Part shown: in pieces, positions 35,912-45,097 of the stretch | Layout of the letters: each line of letters begins with the position of its first letter | Numbering within the stretch: the first letter of the stretch is position 1 | NCBI GenBank assembly: GCA_016875165.1 | Contig: VGSF01000012.1 | Coordinates: 1-64,000, forward strand | Reading direction: 5' to 3' | Length of the DNA stretch: 64,000 bases | DNA from: Deltaproteobacteria bacterium | GTDB lineage: Bacteria > Desulfobacterota > SM23-61 | Notes under the pieces: generated by a model | The model's input: only the letters and a program-made list of their open reading frames with translations | Told to the model about the DNA's origin: nothing | Databases searched by the model: none | Program-made: the position numbers and the translations under genes

Positions 35912-36024
35912 GGTAAATTCCTCCTTTCTGAGTCTTTGCCTTTCTTTTAAGATAACTTCTCATCGATCGACTTCGCGCCTAAAATTCTCACCCCCCTCCA
36001 CGGCTACGATCTTTCTTTCGGCCC

Positions 36025-37083
36025 TTAATAAGGAAAAGGCCAGAGCCGAAGTTTATCCTTCCCTGTCCGCCACAGGCGGGCCAGACCATAAGGTTCCACG
36101 ATGAGGAAAAAAATAATCAGTCCGCCGAAAAAGATCAGTTCAAGGCAGGCCAGAAGGTCAGTTTTGAGCGCTGTTCCAAAAGCGTGGGCAAACTGGTTGA
36201 TAAAGATGGGCAACAGGGTAATGAAACCCCCGCCAAAGAAAGAGCCGAGGACACTCCCCATACCCCCTATGATGATCATTCCCAGAAGATGGAAGGAGAC
36301 CATAATGTTAAATGCCTCGATATTGGCCGCTCCGTAATAGGTGAAGGTGATCAAGCCTCCAGCCACCCCGGCATAAAAGGAGCTCACCGCAAAAGCCAAA
36401 AGTTTATTCCAAAACAGTGAAATACCGATGATCTCCGCGGCCACGTCCATGTCCCTGATGGCCATCCAGGCCCGGCCCAGTTGCCCGCGCACTAGATTTT
36501 TGCCAAAGATGGTCAATGGGACCACGACAGAGAGGACCAGATAATACTTTTTAACCGGTGTGTCGATAGGCCAGCCGAAGACCTGCATGGGGGGAGTATC
36601 AACAGTTCCGAAAACCCCTCCGCTGATCCATTCCCAATGGGTCAACACCCATTGGATGATGAATTGAGCTGCCAGAGTGGAAACGGCCAGATAAAACCCT
36701 TTGATCCGTAATGAAGGGGTGCCAAAAACAGCCCCTACCGCCGCGGCAACCAGACCACCACCCAAGAGGCTGAGGAGGAGTGGAACTTCGTAACGCCCGT
36801 ACAAGATCAGCGAGATATAGGCTCCCACGGCCATAAAGGCAGCATGTCCAATGGAGAGCTGCCCGGCGTAGCCAGTCAGAAAATTCAGGCCCAACGCGGC
36901 CAGCGAAAAGACCAGGAAGGGAATCAATATGCTGCTGAGCCAGTAGTCGCTGGCCGAAAAAGGTACCACCAAAAAAGCTATAAAAAGAATAATAATAACG
37001 CCCCATCGGTCCAACGGAATGGGAAAGATAGCCATATCTGCCCGGTAATTGGCCTTGAACACGCCGCACTCTCTGTAAATCAT
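36025..37083 (-). CDS. livM: ABC transporter permease, LivM-like
   Basis: A 352-residue membrane permease with about nine or ten helices. The LivM-specific blocks GLNFLTGYAGQLSIGHAAFMAVGAY (about 65-89) and the EAA-like IGGMGSVLGSFFGGGF (about 276-291) are present. The C-terminus ends in the typical GLARLWRTGKDKLRLWPFPY-like tail. It pairs with LivH to form the channel. The first 17 residues before MAIFPIPLDRWG are not conserved, so a downstream ATG is a possible start. Confidence 0.93.
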   Translation of the reverse strand: MIYRECGVFKANYRADMAIFPIPLDRWGVIIILFIAFLVVPFSASDYWLSSILIPFLVFSLAALGLNFLTGYAGQLSIGHAAFMAVGAYISLILYGRYEVPLLLSLLGGGLVAAAVGAVFGTPSLRIKGFYLAVSTLAAQFIIQWVLTHWEWISGGVFGTVDTPPMQVFGWPIDTPVKKYYLVLSVVVPLTIFGKNLVRGQLGRAWMAIRDMDVAAEIIGISLFWNKLLAFAVSSFYAGVAGGLITFTYYGAANIEAFNIMVSFHLLGMIIIGGMGSVLGSFFGGGFITLLPIFINQFAHAFGTALKTDLLACLELIFFGGLIIFFLIVEPYGLARLWRTGKDKLRLWPFPY

Positions 37084-37155
37084 GAACGAAGCTCCCCAGT
37101 TGAAGATTCCAGAATACGGAAGATCGTATTCGCAAGTTTTCCCAAGGTAAGACGT

Positions 37156-38034
37156 TTAGACCCTCTCAATGATCTCTCTCCCAAACATCCCATAAGGCTT
37201 AAACCAAAGAACCACCAGGGCCAAAAGATACGGAAAAAAGGTCTGGATTCCTCCCCCAACATAGGGACCAAGGAATACTTCTGCCAGGTTTTCAGAGGCT
37301 CCCACGATAAGGCCGGCGATGATAGCTCCGGGAATGCTGTCAATACCGCCCAGGATCAGTATTGGCAAGGCCTTCAAGGCAATCAACGACAGGCTGAACT
37401 GCACTCCGAGGCGGCTGCCCCACATGATGCCCGCCACCAAGGCAACCAAACCGGCAATGGCCCAGCTGATGGCCCAGGCCCTTCTAAGGGGAATGCCCAC
37501 GGAGAGGGCCGCTTCATGGTCATCCGAAACTGCTCTGAGCGCCCGGCCGGTTCGGGATTTTTGGAAAAACCACACCAGGGCGAAAACCAATCCCCCAGCT
37601 AGAGCTCCCCCCACCAGATCGAATTGGCTGATCAGTAATCCCCAGGCCTTGAAGGGAATGTCAGAAATTCCAATATCGAGCCCCTTGGGGTCCGTACCCC
37701 AAATCCCCTGACCTATCCCTTGCAATAAAAACCCCAGTCCTATCGTTGCCATGAAAAGGGCAAGAGGTGGTCGCGCTACCAGAGGACGAAGCACTACTGC
37801 CTCAATGGCGATGGCCAGAGCAATCATGATAACCAGGCCGGCAAGTATGGCAAGCCATAAAGGCAATAAAGTGAGGAAACCAACTAAGGCCAAGGCGGCA
37901 AAGAGGGTCATATCTCCCTGGGCGAAGTTAAAAACGCCGGAAGACTTATAGATAAGGACAAACCCCAGAGCCACCAAAGAATACATGACCCCAACGAGAA
38001 GTCCACCAATGGCCACCTCTATTGCGAATATCAC
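37156..38034 (-). CDS. livH: ABC transporter permease, LivH-like
   Basis: A 292-residue inner-membrane permease with about eight helices. Characteristic blocks are LLVGVMYSLVALGFVLIYKSSGVFNFAQGDM near 11-41 and LGGIDSIPGAIIAGLIVGASENLA near 238-261. It lies 13 bp after livG and 73 bp before livM. Confidence 0.93.
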   Translation of the reverse strand: MIFAIEVAIGGLLVGVMYSLVALGFVLIYKSSGVFNFAQGDMTLFAALALVGFLTLLPLWLAILAGLVIMIALAIAIEAVVLRPLVARPPLALFMATIGLGFLLQGIGQGIWGTDPKGLDIGISDIPFKAWGLLISQFDLVGGALAGGLVFALVWFFQKSRTGRALRAVSDDHEAALSVGIPLRRAWAISWAIAGLVALVAGIMWGSRLGVQFSLSLIALKALPILILGGIDSIPGAIIAGLIVGASENLAEVFLGPYVGGGIQTFFPYLLALVVLWFKPYGMFGREIIERV

Positions 38035-38046
38035 AACGTATCCTCC

Positions 38047-38838
38047 TTATTTTTGAGCTGTGGTTCCGAGATAGGCTTTGATGACTTTTTCATTATTGCG
38101 AATCTCCTCCGGCGTTCCCTGCCCTATTTTGTCCCCGAAGTCCAAAACCACCACCCGATCAGAGATGTCCATTACCACCCCCATGTCATGCTCGATCAGG
38201 GCGATCGTTGTTCCCAACTCCTCGTTGGCATCCAGAATAAAACGAGCGATATCCTCCTTTTCCTCCAGGTTCATCCCGGCCATGGGTTCATCTAAGAGAA
38301 GAAGCTTGGGCTCGGCAGCTAAAGCCCGCCCCAGTTCTACCCTCTTCTGGAGTCCATAAGGAAGCATCCCTGCGGGCGTTTTTCGAATGTGCTCGATCTC
38401 CAGCCAATCGATGACCCGTTCCACTGCCTCCCGATGTCGAATTTCTTCTTTTTGAGCAAAACCCCAGTAAATTCCCTGGGAAAAGAAATTGGAGCGCATT
38501 TTCAGATTTCTGCCTACCATGATGTTATCCAAAACGGTCATCCCCTTAAAAAGAGCTACGTTTTGAAAGGTTCGAGCAATCCCCAAGGCAGCAATGTGGT
38601 GGTGAGGCATTATCGTTAGGTCTTTGTCCTCAAAAAAAATATGACCCTGCGATGGATGATATACCCCATTAATAACGTTAACCAAAGAAGTTTTACCTGC
38701 GCCATTGGGGCCGATAATGGCCAGGATCTCCCCCTTGTGGATCTCCAGGCTCACTCCATTAAGGGCCTTTAAAATGCCAAAGGTAATGTGGATATCTTCA
38801 ACCCGGAGAATTGGTTGACCGCCATTTTCCTCACTCAT
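38047..38838 (-). CDS. livG: ABC transporter ATP-binding protein, LivG-like
   Basis: A 263-residue ATPase with Walker A IIGPNGAGKTSLVN (about 41-54), signature LPYGLQKRVELGRAL (about 159-173), Walker B LLLLDEPMAGMN, and the LivG-type loop LEEKEDIARFI followed by ALIEHDMGVVMDISDRVVVLD. It works with LivF on the LivHM channel. A decayed copy of its C-terminal part is found at 41141-41335. Confidence 0.94.
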   Translation of the reverse strand: MSEENGGQPILRVEDIHITFGILKALNGVSLEIHKGEILAIIGPNGAGKTSLVNVINGVYHPSQGHIFFEDKDLTIMPHHHIAALGIARTFQNVALFKGMTVLDNIMVGRNLKMRSNFFSQGIYWGFAQKEEIRHREAVERVIDWLEIEHIRKTPAGMLPYGLQKRVELGRALAAEPKLLLLDEPMAGMNLEEKEDIARFILDANEELGTTIALIEHDMGVVMDISDRVVVLDFGDKIGQGTPEEIRNNEKVIKAYLGTTAQK

Positions 38839-38872
38839 TCGTAGCCCTCAGTTCCTTGAATCATATGAATTT

Positions 38873-40798
38873 TTATTGAAATATCTCTGCTTCTCGAATC
38901 TTTAAAGAGGCACGGATGTTTGCCGTTCGCCCATCTTCATAAGTGATCTTGGTCTCTACATCCACATTCTCTTTGTCGGAATAAAGAGCATCGATGAGCT
39001 CAGCGTATTTCTTGGCGATAAAACCTCTGCGAATCTTGCGGGTCCTGGTGACTTCGGCATCATCAGGATCCAATTCCTTGTGCAGGATCAGGAATCGCCG
39101 AATCTGGGCGCCCCTGAGTTTTTCCTCTTTGGACAGGCTGGCGTTGACCTTTTTTACTTCATTAGAAATCAGATCATAGACCTCCGGCCTTTGGGATAAG
39201 TCGGTATAGGAGGTATACCCTATATTTTTTCTTTCTGCCCAGTTGCCCACGCTCTGGAGGTCGATATTGATCATGGCGGTTACATACTCCTGACCCTGAC
39301 CCAGAGTTACAGCCTCCTTGATATAAGGGCTGAATTTTAGCTTATTCTCTATAAATTGTGGGGCGAATATGGTCCTGTTAGCCAACTTACTCACGTCTTT
39401 GGCCCGGTCGATGATCAACAGGTGGCCGTCTTTATCGAAAATACCCGCATCTCCAGTATATAACCATCCATCCTTTAGGGCTTCGGAAGTCGCTTCCGGG
39501 TTTTTATAATACCCAGGGAAAACTCCCGGGCTTTTAATAAGGACTTCTCCCCCCTCGCTGATCTTGATCTCTACTCCAGGGCAGGGTATACCTACAGTCT
39601 CTAATTTCACGTCACCGTCGGGCTGATACGTGCACATAGCACTGGTCTCGGTCAGCCCGTAGACTTGCTTTAAATTAATTCCGATGGACCTGTAAAACTG
39701 GAAAACTTCCGGGCCCAGAGCTGCACCAGCCGTATAGGCAAAACGAAGTCTTCCCATCCCGAGGTTGTCCCGAAGAGGGCCATAAACCAAGAACTCTCCC
39801 AGGGCATAAAGAAAACGAAGCCCCAGGGAGACAGCCTGATGCTTTAACTGATGGGTGGAAACCCGGTGGGCCACATTTATCAAGAAAGCATACATCTTCT
39901 GCTTGATCCAGGCAGCATCTTCCATTTTGACCTGGATGGTGGTCAAGATGTTCTCCCAAATCCGGGGTGGACAGAAGACGACCGTGGGGCCCACCTCGCG
40001 CATATCGCGCATGGCCGTTGTGGCTGCCTCCGGACAGTTAATGGTAAACCCAATATCTAAAAGCATAGCCAATGAATAAATGGAATCCCCAATCCAGGCC
40101 ATGGGAAGGTAAGCCATAACCCGATCCGTGTCCCGATATCCTTCGACCTTGGAAATGAGCCTGACATTGGTGAGAAGGTTGGAATGGGTTAGGACCACGC
40201 CCTTTGGATTTCCCGTGGTACCCGAGGTATAAGCGATAAGAGCGGTATCTTCTGGGCTTCCCTTCTGTACTTCTTTTTGGAAAAAGTCGGAATGGTCCTT
40301 CTCGAAGTCCAGGCCCACGGCCTGGACTTCCGCGAAACTCTTTATAAATGGCTGGTTGTAGTGGCGCATTCCTCTGGGGTCATCGTAGATGATCATCTCC
40401 ATGCTGGAAACCTTCTCCTTGAGGGCCAGCATTTTATCCACCTGTTCCTGGTCTTCGGCGACGATGAACTTAGCCTCAGAATGTTCGATGATGTATTCCA
40501 GTTCTTTTTCGATAGCATCCTGATAAAGAGGAACCGGGATGCCTCCGAGGCATAAAGCCGCCATCTGGGCCCAGTAGAGCTGGGGTCGGTTGTCTCCGAT
40601 CACGCTCAGCCTATCCCCCCTTTGGAAACCCAAAGAAGCCAGCCCCAGCGCAAATTTCTTGGTGTTTTCACAATAGTCTGCCCAAGAGTAAGATTGCCAG
40701 ATGCCCAGGTCCTTTTCCCGAATGGCGATCTTGTCCCTGCCATATTTCCTGTCATTATCCAGTAAAATCTGAGGAAGTGTGCTGTGGGCATTCCCCAT
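38873..40798 (-). CDS. AMP-dependent acyl-CoA ligase (long-chain fatty-acid type)
   Basis: A protein of about 641 residues that activates a carboxylic acid with ATP and CoA. The AMP-binding motif AYTSGTTGNPKGVVLTHSN is near 190-208, the QVYGLTETSAMCTYQ block near 386, and GWLYTGDAGIFDKDGHL near 445; it resembles the FadD15/AMP-forming long-chain ligases. ATG 40798 is preferred over TTG 40804 because of its AAAGGA ribosome site. It is the first gene of the Liv-type operon (34 bp before livG), which couples uptake to CoA activation. Confidence 0.93.
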   Translation of the reverse strand: MGNAHSTLPQILLDNDRKYGRDKIAIREKDLGIWQSYSWADYCENTKKFALGLASLGFQRGDRLSVIGDNRPQLYWAQMAALCLGGIPVPLYQDAIEKELEYIIEHSEAKFIVAEDQEQVDKMLALKEKVSSMEMIIYDDPRGMRHYNQPFIKSFAEVQAVGLDFEKDHSDFFQKEVQKGSPEDTALIAYTSGTTGNPKGVVLTHSNLLTNVRLISKVEGYRDTDRVMAYLPMAWIGDSIYSLAMLLDIGFTINCPEAATTAMRDMREVGPTVVFCPPRIWENILTTIQVKMEDAAWIKQKMYAFLINVAHRVSTHQLKHQAVSLGLRFLYALGEFLVYGPLRDNLGMGRLRFAYTAGAALGPEVFQFYRSIGINLKQVYGLTETSAMCTYQPDGDVKLETVGIPCPGVEIKISEGGEVLIKSPGVFPGYYKNPEATSEALKDGWLYTGDAGIFDKDGHLLIIDRAKDVSKLANRTIFAPQFIENKLKFSPYIKEAVTLGQGQEYVTAMINIDLQSVGNWAERKNIGYTSYTDLSQRPEVYDLISNEVKKVNASLSKEEKLRGAQIRRFLILHKELDPDDAEVTRTRKIRRGFIAKKYAELIDALYSDKENVDVETKITYEDGRTANIRASLKIREAEIFQ

Positions 40799-40844
40799 GA
40801 TCAAATTCCTTTCAAAGCCCCCATTTCCTTCTCCATATACGATT

Positions 40845-41131
40845 GATGACCTCGTAAAAAGTCATCAGAACTATGAGGCTCTTGCAAAAGTATTTTTTTG
40901 TGGTTCGACAAGCTCACCACAAACGGAAAAACTAAATAATTTCAACCTAAGCCCGTTCACCCTGAGCCTGTCGATGGGTAAATTACGGACTTTTGCAAGA
41001 AGCTCCTATGGTTTCGTAAAAAGCTCCAGATGCAAGGCGCGCAAAACCTGAGGAGTGAAGCGTACTTACAGGTACGTTGCAATGACGAAGGTGAAGCGCA
41101 ACGCCGCAGATGGACTTTTTACGAAACCATC
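40845..41131. mobile_element. Inverted-repeat element, family B, copy 6, carrying a nested family A element
   Basis: Ends GATGACCTCGTAAAAAGTC and GACTTTTTACGAAACCATC, flanked by the 6-bp direct repeat ACGATT (40839-40844 and 41132-41137). Its body is interrupted at 40875-41005 by a family A element. To the right of that insertion another family-B-like end (ATGGTTTCGTAAAAAGCTCC) appears, so the body may already have been compound. Confidence 0.85.
40875..41005. mobile_element. Inverted-repeat element, family A, copy 2
   Basis: 131 bp, ends GAGGCTCTTGCAAAAGT and ACTTTTGCAAGAAGCTC. A 4-bp direct repeat CTAT flanks it (40871-40874, 41006-41009). The interior is a shortened version of copy 1 at the left edge of the window. 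It lies inside a family B element. Confidence 0.75.
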
Positions 41132-41140
41132 ACGATTGGA

Positions 41141-41335
41141 TTACCAAGGGCCAGTACCAATCTCCAAGGGTTTTCCCTCTTTAATCCCCACCCTCTGACT
41201 GAGTACGGCGATCCTCTCCAAGATATTTGTGACCTCCCTCGTGTCGTGCTCCATCAAAGCGGTCATGGTCCTCAATTGCTCGCTGGTATCCAGAATAAAG
41301 AGGACGATCCCCTTTTTTTCCACAACCCTTTAGGA
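41141..41335 (-). pseudogene. Decayed livG fragment (ABC ATPase C-terminal part)
   Basis: On the minus strand, about 60 codons read VEKKGIVLFILDTSEQLRT, then ALMEHDTREVTNILERIAVL. They align to EEKEDIARFILDANEELGT and ALIEHDMGVVMDISDRVVVL of the intact livG at 38047. The fragment keeps the H-loop His but lacks Walker A, signature and Walker B. It is cut off upstream by a stop in frame and downstream by the family B insertion site. It is a relic of another Liv-type transporter or of a duplication. Confidence 0.7.
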
Positions 41336-41397
41336 GACAGTTCAAAAATATATCCCGATAAATATGTTGTTTTGGCGAAAACGCTATTTGAATTTTG

Positions 41398-41573
41398 ATA
41401 ACAATTTAGCGCTTTGATCCGCCTCAGGCGGACCAGAAATCCCTCCCGACCTCCCTTTTGCAAAGGGAGGAGCGGTTTTTTATTGGAATTCGATAAAAGA
41501 TTCAGCCTTTTCCCCCTTTGAAAAAGGGGGATAAAGGGGGATTTGACAGCTTTTCAAATGGCTAAACTGTTAC
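41398..41573. mobile_element. Palindromic element, family C, copy 4
   Basis: 176 bp with ends ATAACAATTTAGCGCTTTGA and the complement of GTAACAGTTTAGCCATTTGA. Perfect 8-bp direct repeat GAATTTTG at 41390-41397 and 41574-41581. The interior differs from copies 1 and 2 and is made of CCCTCCC/GGGAGGG hairpins plus TCCGCCTCAGGCGGA at 41418-41432. The remaining gap to 41894 shows nothing recognisable. Confidence 0.82.
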
Positions 41574-41894
41574 GAATTTTGATAATCGGAGTTCAAATTT
41601 AGGAATCAAGCCTATTGGTAAGGCTCATCGGTCGATATGTAAAAGAAAGGATAACCCTTTTTTGAAGGGTGAATCCTTCCGCTTATTTCACGCGGGGCAG
41701 GATAACACCTTACTCTTTATCTACATAACCATTGGGCCTCCAAAATGAAGGCTAGGCCCGATTTTAAAAGGGTCAATCAGGAAAGGAAGACTACGAACGC
41801 CAATGCTGAATGCTGAGTAATATAAACGCACTCCTAAAAATTGTCAAGAAAATAGTTTTTAAAAAATTGGGGGATTCAGGGATTGGAGAATTTC

Positions 41895-43616
41895 TCAATT
41901 ATTCTCAATTTTTAAATTACTAATTCTTTCTATTTCTGGCTTCACAAAAATTGTCTTCTGTTGAGAATAGATAACGAAACCGGGTCGAGCGCCTTTGGGG
42001 CGGCGTAAATTTTTAACTTCCGTATAATCCACGGGAAGACGCGTCGAGTTTTTTCCCCGGCTATAATAAGCGGCAATCGCGGCTGCTTCCAGGATTGACT
42101 TGAACCCCGGCTCCTTGGCGCTGACTTTTAAAAGAACGTGAGAACCGGGCGTTCCCTGGGCGTGAAACCAGAGGTCATTCCCCCGGGCCATCTTGCGCAG
42201 AAGGTATTCATTTCCTACGTTGTGCTTGCCGCAGTATATTTCCAGGCCTTCTGTAGACCGGAATCGACGCACGGGCAGGGAAGTTTCCTTTTTTTCCCTG
42301 GTCATCTTTTGCTTTTTAGAAATGCTCAATATCTTCGCTTCTTCCAGCTCTTCACGAATCGCCCCCAATGCTTCGTCATCTCCAGCTTCTTCCACCTGGA
42401 ATAAGAGGGAGTCCAGGTAAGCGATCTCCTGCTCAGTCTCGGAAATACGCTCCAGGGAAAATTCTATTCCGCGTTTAGCTTTTTTATATCTCTTAAAATA
42501 GCGCTGAACGTTTGCCGCCGGGTCTAAAGCTTCTTCCAGGGGAATGAGCACCGAACGGGGGGGGTCCTGTCGGAAGTCCAAAGCCTCGACCTCCCGCATT
42601 CCTTTTTTGAGCTTGGGGTAATTGGATGTCAGAATCTCTCCGTAAGACTTTAGTGCCAGGTCTTTCTCGAATTTTTCCTGATCCAGCAGCAGGTTTTCCC
42701 TTCTCTTCTGCAGCCGATGAAGGAGCTGCCTCAGCCTTTTGCCCATAGCTTGCTTTTGCTCAACCATCTTCCGCTGCCATACGACTTCGAAATAGTAATT
42801 GTCCGCAGCCTGGTTCATCGAGGAAAAAAGTTCCTCCGCAGCCGGTCCCAGGCTCTTTAAGATGAAAGGGCACAGGACTTTTTTATCACTTAGGAGGGTG
42901 GCGATCCGCGGTTCAAAATTGCCCTTTTCGTATCGCTCGAATAAGCGGCGGAAATTTTGCCAGGTGCCCGAGGCTGTCCCGTCGTTGCCAAACTCGATTT
43001 CCCGGGCTATCAGCGGGCTAACTCCGGAAATTTTCTGGACCAAAGCCGGCCAGCGTTCCCCGGCCGGTAAATGGAAGATCTCTTCCATCCTCTCCACGGT
43101 CACTTCATTTGGAGACCAGCGGTCAGTCGAGGGGAGCCGCGAATAAACCAGTCCCGGTGCTGCTGGTCGGGCGGCTCCATCTTCTGCTCTGCGGAAATGC
43201 AGGCAGTCCAGAATTTTTTCGCCATCGAGCAGCAAGACGTTGCTTGCTTTGCTCACCACTTCCACAATCAGGACAAGGTTGCCGATAATCCCGGCATCCA
43301 TCATTTTTTGCAGTCCGATGCGCACGATTCTTTCGCAAGGATCCTGGGAAATATCGGCGATCCGGGCTCCGGTGATGTGCTTCCGCAGATAGGTACAGAA
43401 CCTGGGTGGGATCATGGGGTTGATGTATTTCTTTTCCGTCAGGTGCAGGCGTTGAAAGTCGGGGTGGGTGGAGATAACCAGTTGTTTCTCTTCCCCTTGC
43501 CGCCGCAGGCGAAAGAGAAGATCGGTGCGGTTCATCTGGTAGATCTTGGTGATGAACCCGCCTATTATCTCTTTCTTCATCTCTTCCACAATGCCGTGGA
43601 TGACAAAAAGGTCCAT
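41895..43616 (-). CDS. rqcH: NFACT-family protein, RqcH/FbpA-like
   Basis: A 573-residue protein. RqcH binds stalled 50S subunits and adds alanine tails to nascent chains in bacterial ribosome quality control; older names call it fibronectin-binding protein. The N-terminal NFACT-N domain (1-180) includes HLTEKKYINPMIPPRFCTYLRKH. Two helix-hairpin and coiled-coil regions follow (about 280-420; KQAMGKRLRQLLHRLQKRRE). The C-terminal NFACT-R domain starts near 440 with GLEIYCGKHNVGNEYLLRK and NDLWFHAQGTPGSHVLLK. It is a single gene with no operon partners here. The ribosome site is weak (GGGAAAGGG). Confidence 0.93.
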   Translation of the reverse strand: MDLFVIHGIVEEMKKEIIGGFITKIYQMNRTDLLFRLRRQGEEKQLVISTHPDFQRLHLTEKKYINPMIPPRFCTYLRKHITGARIADISQDPCERIVRIGLQKMMDAGIIGNLVLIVEVVSKASNVLLLDGEKILDCLHFRRAEDGAARPAAPGLVYSRLPSTDRWSPNEVTVERMEEIFHLPAGERWPALVQKISGVSPLIAREIEFGNDGTASGTWQNFRRLFERYEKGNFEPRIATLLSDKKVLCPFILKSLGPAAEELFSSMNQAADNYYFEVVWQRKMVEQKQAMGKRLRQLLHRLQKRRENLLLDQEKFEKDLALKSYGEILTSNYPKLKKGMREVEALDFRQDPPRSVLIPLEEALDPAANVQRYFKRYKKAKRGIEFSLERISETEQEIAYLDSLLFQVEEAGDDEALGAIREELEEAKILSISKKQKMTREKKETSLPVRRFRSTEGLEIYCGKHNVGNEYLLRKMARGNDLWFHAQGTPGSHVLLKVSAKEPGFKSILEAAAIAAYYSRGKNSTRLPVDYTEVKNLRRPKGARPGFVIYSQQKTIFVKPEIERISNLKIENN

Positions 43617-43790
43617 TTTCCCTTTCCCTTTTTCAACTTACTTTATCATTAAAACACAATTATCATCGTTCATCAATCTTCAGCATATCCTCATCCATCA
43701 CATTTTTAGACTCTTTTCTTGCCCTGAAGGAAACATTGGGGTAGCATTTGATTAAACGATGTTTCAGGTTAGAGTAGTGAGTTGTTTGTT

Positions 43791-45080
43791 GTGAGTGATC
43801 TCATGGAACAAAAAGAAAATTCTACACAGAAATTCTTCTATGGCTGGGTTATCACCGGATTGGTATCTTTAAACCTGGCTATGGCTTACGGGGCCCAGTA
43901 TTCTTTCGGCGTTCTCTTCCCTTCCCTGATTGAAGAATTTAAATGGAACCGCCAGAGCCTGTCCGGGGCCTTCTCCCTTTACACCTTCATGTACAGCGTC
44001 CTGGGCGTGATCCTGGGAAGGTGGACCGACCGATTCGGCCCGCGGATCATCTTGCTTTTGGGCAGCGCCTTTCTGGGCATGGGCATAGGGTTGATCAGCC
44101 TGGTGAACGCCCCGTGGCATCTCTACGTTGTTTATGGACTCCTGGCTTCCTGGGGAATGAGCGCCACTTACATCACGGCCAGCCCGATCATCGTGAAATG
44201 GTTTATCGCCCAACGCGGTTTGGCTGTGGGGTTGGCCCAATCCGGACTGGGAATCGGGATCATCATTATCCCTCCGATTACCGGCGCTTTAATTGCCGCT
44301 CTGGGCTGGCGCCCGACCTGCGTCATTCTGGGAGCGGCCGTTTTTATCGTCCTTTGCGCCACTTCCTTCTTTTTAATCGGATACCCCGAAAAGATAGGCC
44401 TTCTGCCTGACGGCCGGCAGAAAATCATGAGCGGCAAATCATCAAGCGCCGCCCGTTCAGAAGAGACCTATGAAGCAATCTACAAAGAGGTCAACTGGTC
44501 GGCAGCGGAAGCAATTCATACCAGATCCTTCTGGGTTTTAACTGCCCTTTTTTTCTGTGCCTGGCTTTTCGTTTTCCTGCCGCTGGTCCACCTGGTTGTC
44601 TTCGCCATGGACATTGGCCTTTCCAGGGAATCGGCTCTGATATCCCTGAGCATTCTTGGAGGTTCATCCACCCTCGGCCGCTTGATTACGGGGTACATCT
44701 CCGATCGCATCGGAAGAAAGCAGGCTCTGGCCATCACCATCTGTATGCAGGTTTTCTCGTGGTTTTGGATTATGGGCACAAGCACAAGCTGGATGCTCTT
44801 TCTGTTTGCTGTTGTTTTCGGGTTTTCTTACGGGGGGGTTAGTGCCGTCTTTCCGGCAATCATCGGAGATCACTTCGGCCGGCTTAAAGCCGCTTCAGTC
44901 ATCGGGGCTATTTTCACTCTTGCCGGAACTGCCGCAGCTTTCGGTCCATTATTTGCGGGATATATTCACGACGTGACCCACAACTACCAGATGGCCTTCC
45001 TTTGCGGGGCCCTTAGCAACCTACTCTCTTTGGTTCTCCTTATCTTCTCCAAACCGCCGGAAAGAACCGTTCGGAGTTGA
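43791..45080 (+). CDS. MFS transporter, oxalate/formate antiporter-like, copy 1
   Basis: About 429 residues with 12 predicted helices. FFYGWVITGLVSLNLAMAYGAQYSFGV and GRWTDRFGPRIILLLGS (the MFS loop 2-3 motif) mark it as a monocarboxylate/OFA-type carrier. A long hydrophilic loop between helices 6 and 7 covers about 195-235. GTG 43791 or ATG 43803 are the likely starts; TTG 43782 is open but less likely. It faces the second MFS gene convergently with only 17 bp between their ends. The cargo is probably a small organic acid, by family. Confidence 0.9.
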   Translation: MSDLMEQKENSTQKFFYGWVITGLVSLNLAMAYGAQYSFGVLFPSLIEEFKWNRQSLSGAFSLYTFMYSVLGVILGRWTDRFGPRIILLLGSAFLGMGIGLISLVNAPWHLYVVYGLLASWGMSATYITASPIIVKWFIAQRGLAVGLAQSGLGIGIIIIPPITGALIAALGWRPTCVILGAAVFIVLCATSFFLIGYPEKIGLLPDGRQKIMSGKSSSAARSEETYEAIYKEVNWSAAEAIHTRSFWVLTALFFCAWLFVFLPLVHLVVFAMDIGLSRESALISLSILGGSSTLGRLITGYISDRIGRKQALAITICMQVFSWFWIMGTSTSWMLFLFAVVFGFSYGGVSAVFPAIIGDHFGRLKAASVIGAIFTLAGTAAAFGPLFAGYIHDVTHNYQMAFLCGALSNLLSLVLLIFSKPPERTVRS

Positions 45081-45097
45081 TAGTTCGGAGTTCGGAG

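Noticed and set aside
36064-36083. GTCCGCCACAGGCGGGC palindrome inside livM, resembling the small repeats
   Set aside because: It codes for the conserved LivM tail (GLARLWR), so ordinary coding sequence explains it.
45081-45097. GTTCGGAGTTCGGAGTT direct repeat between the convergent MFS genes as an attachment site
   Set aside because: Too short and simple, with no integrase or second copy.
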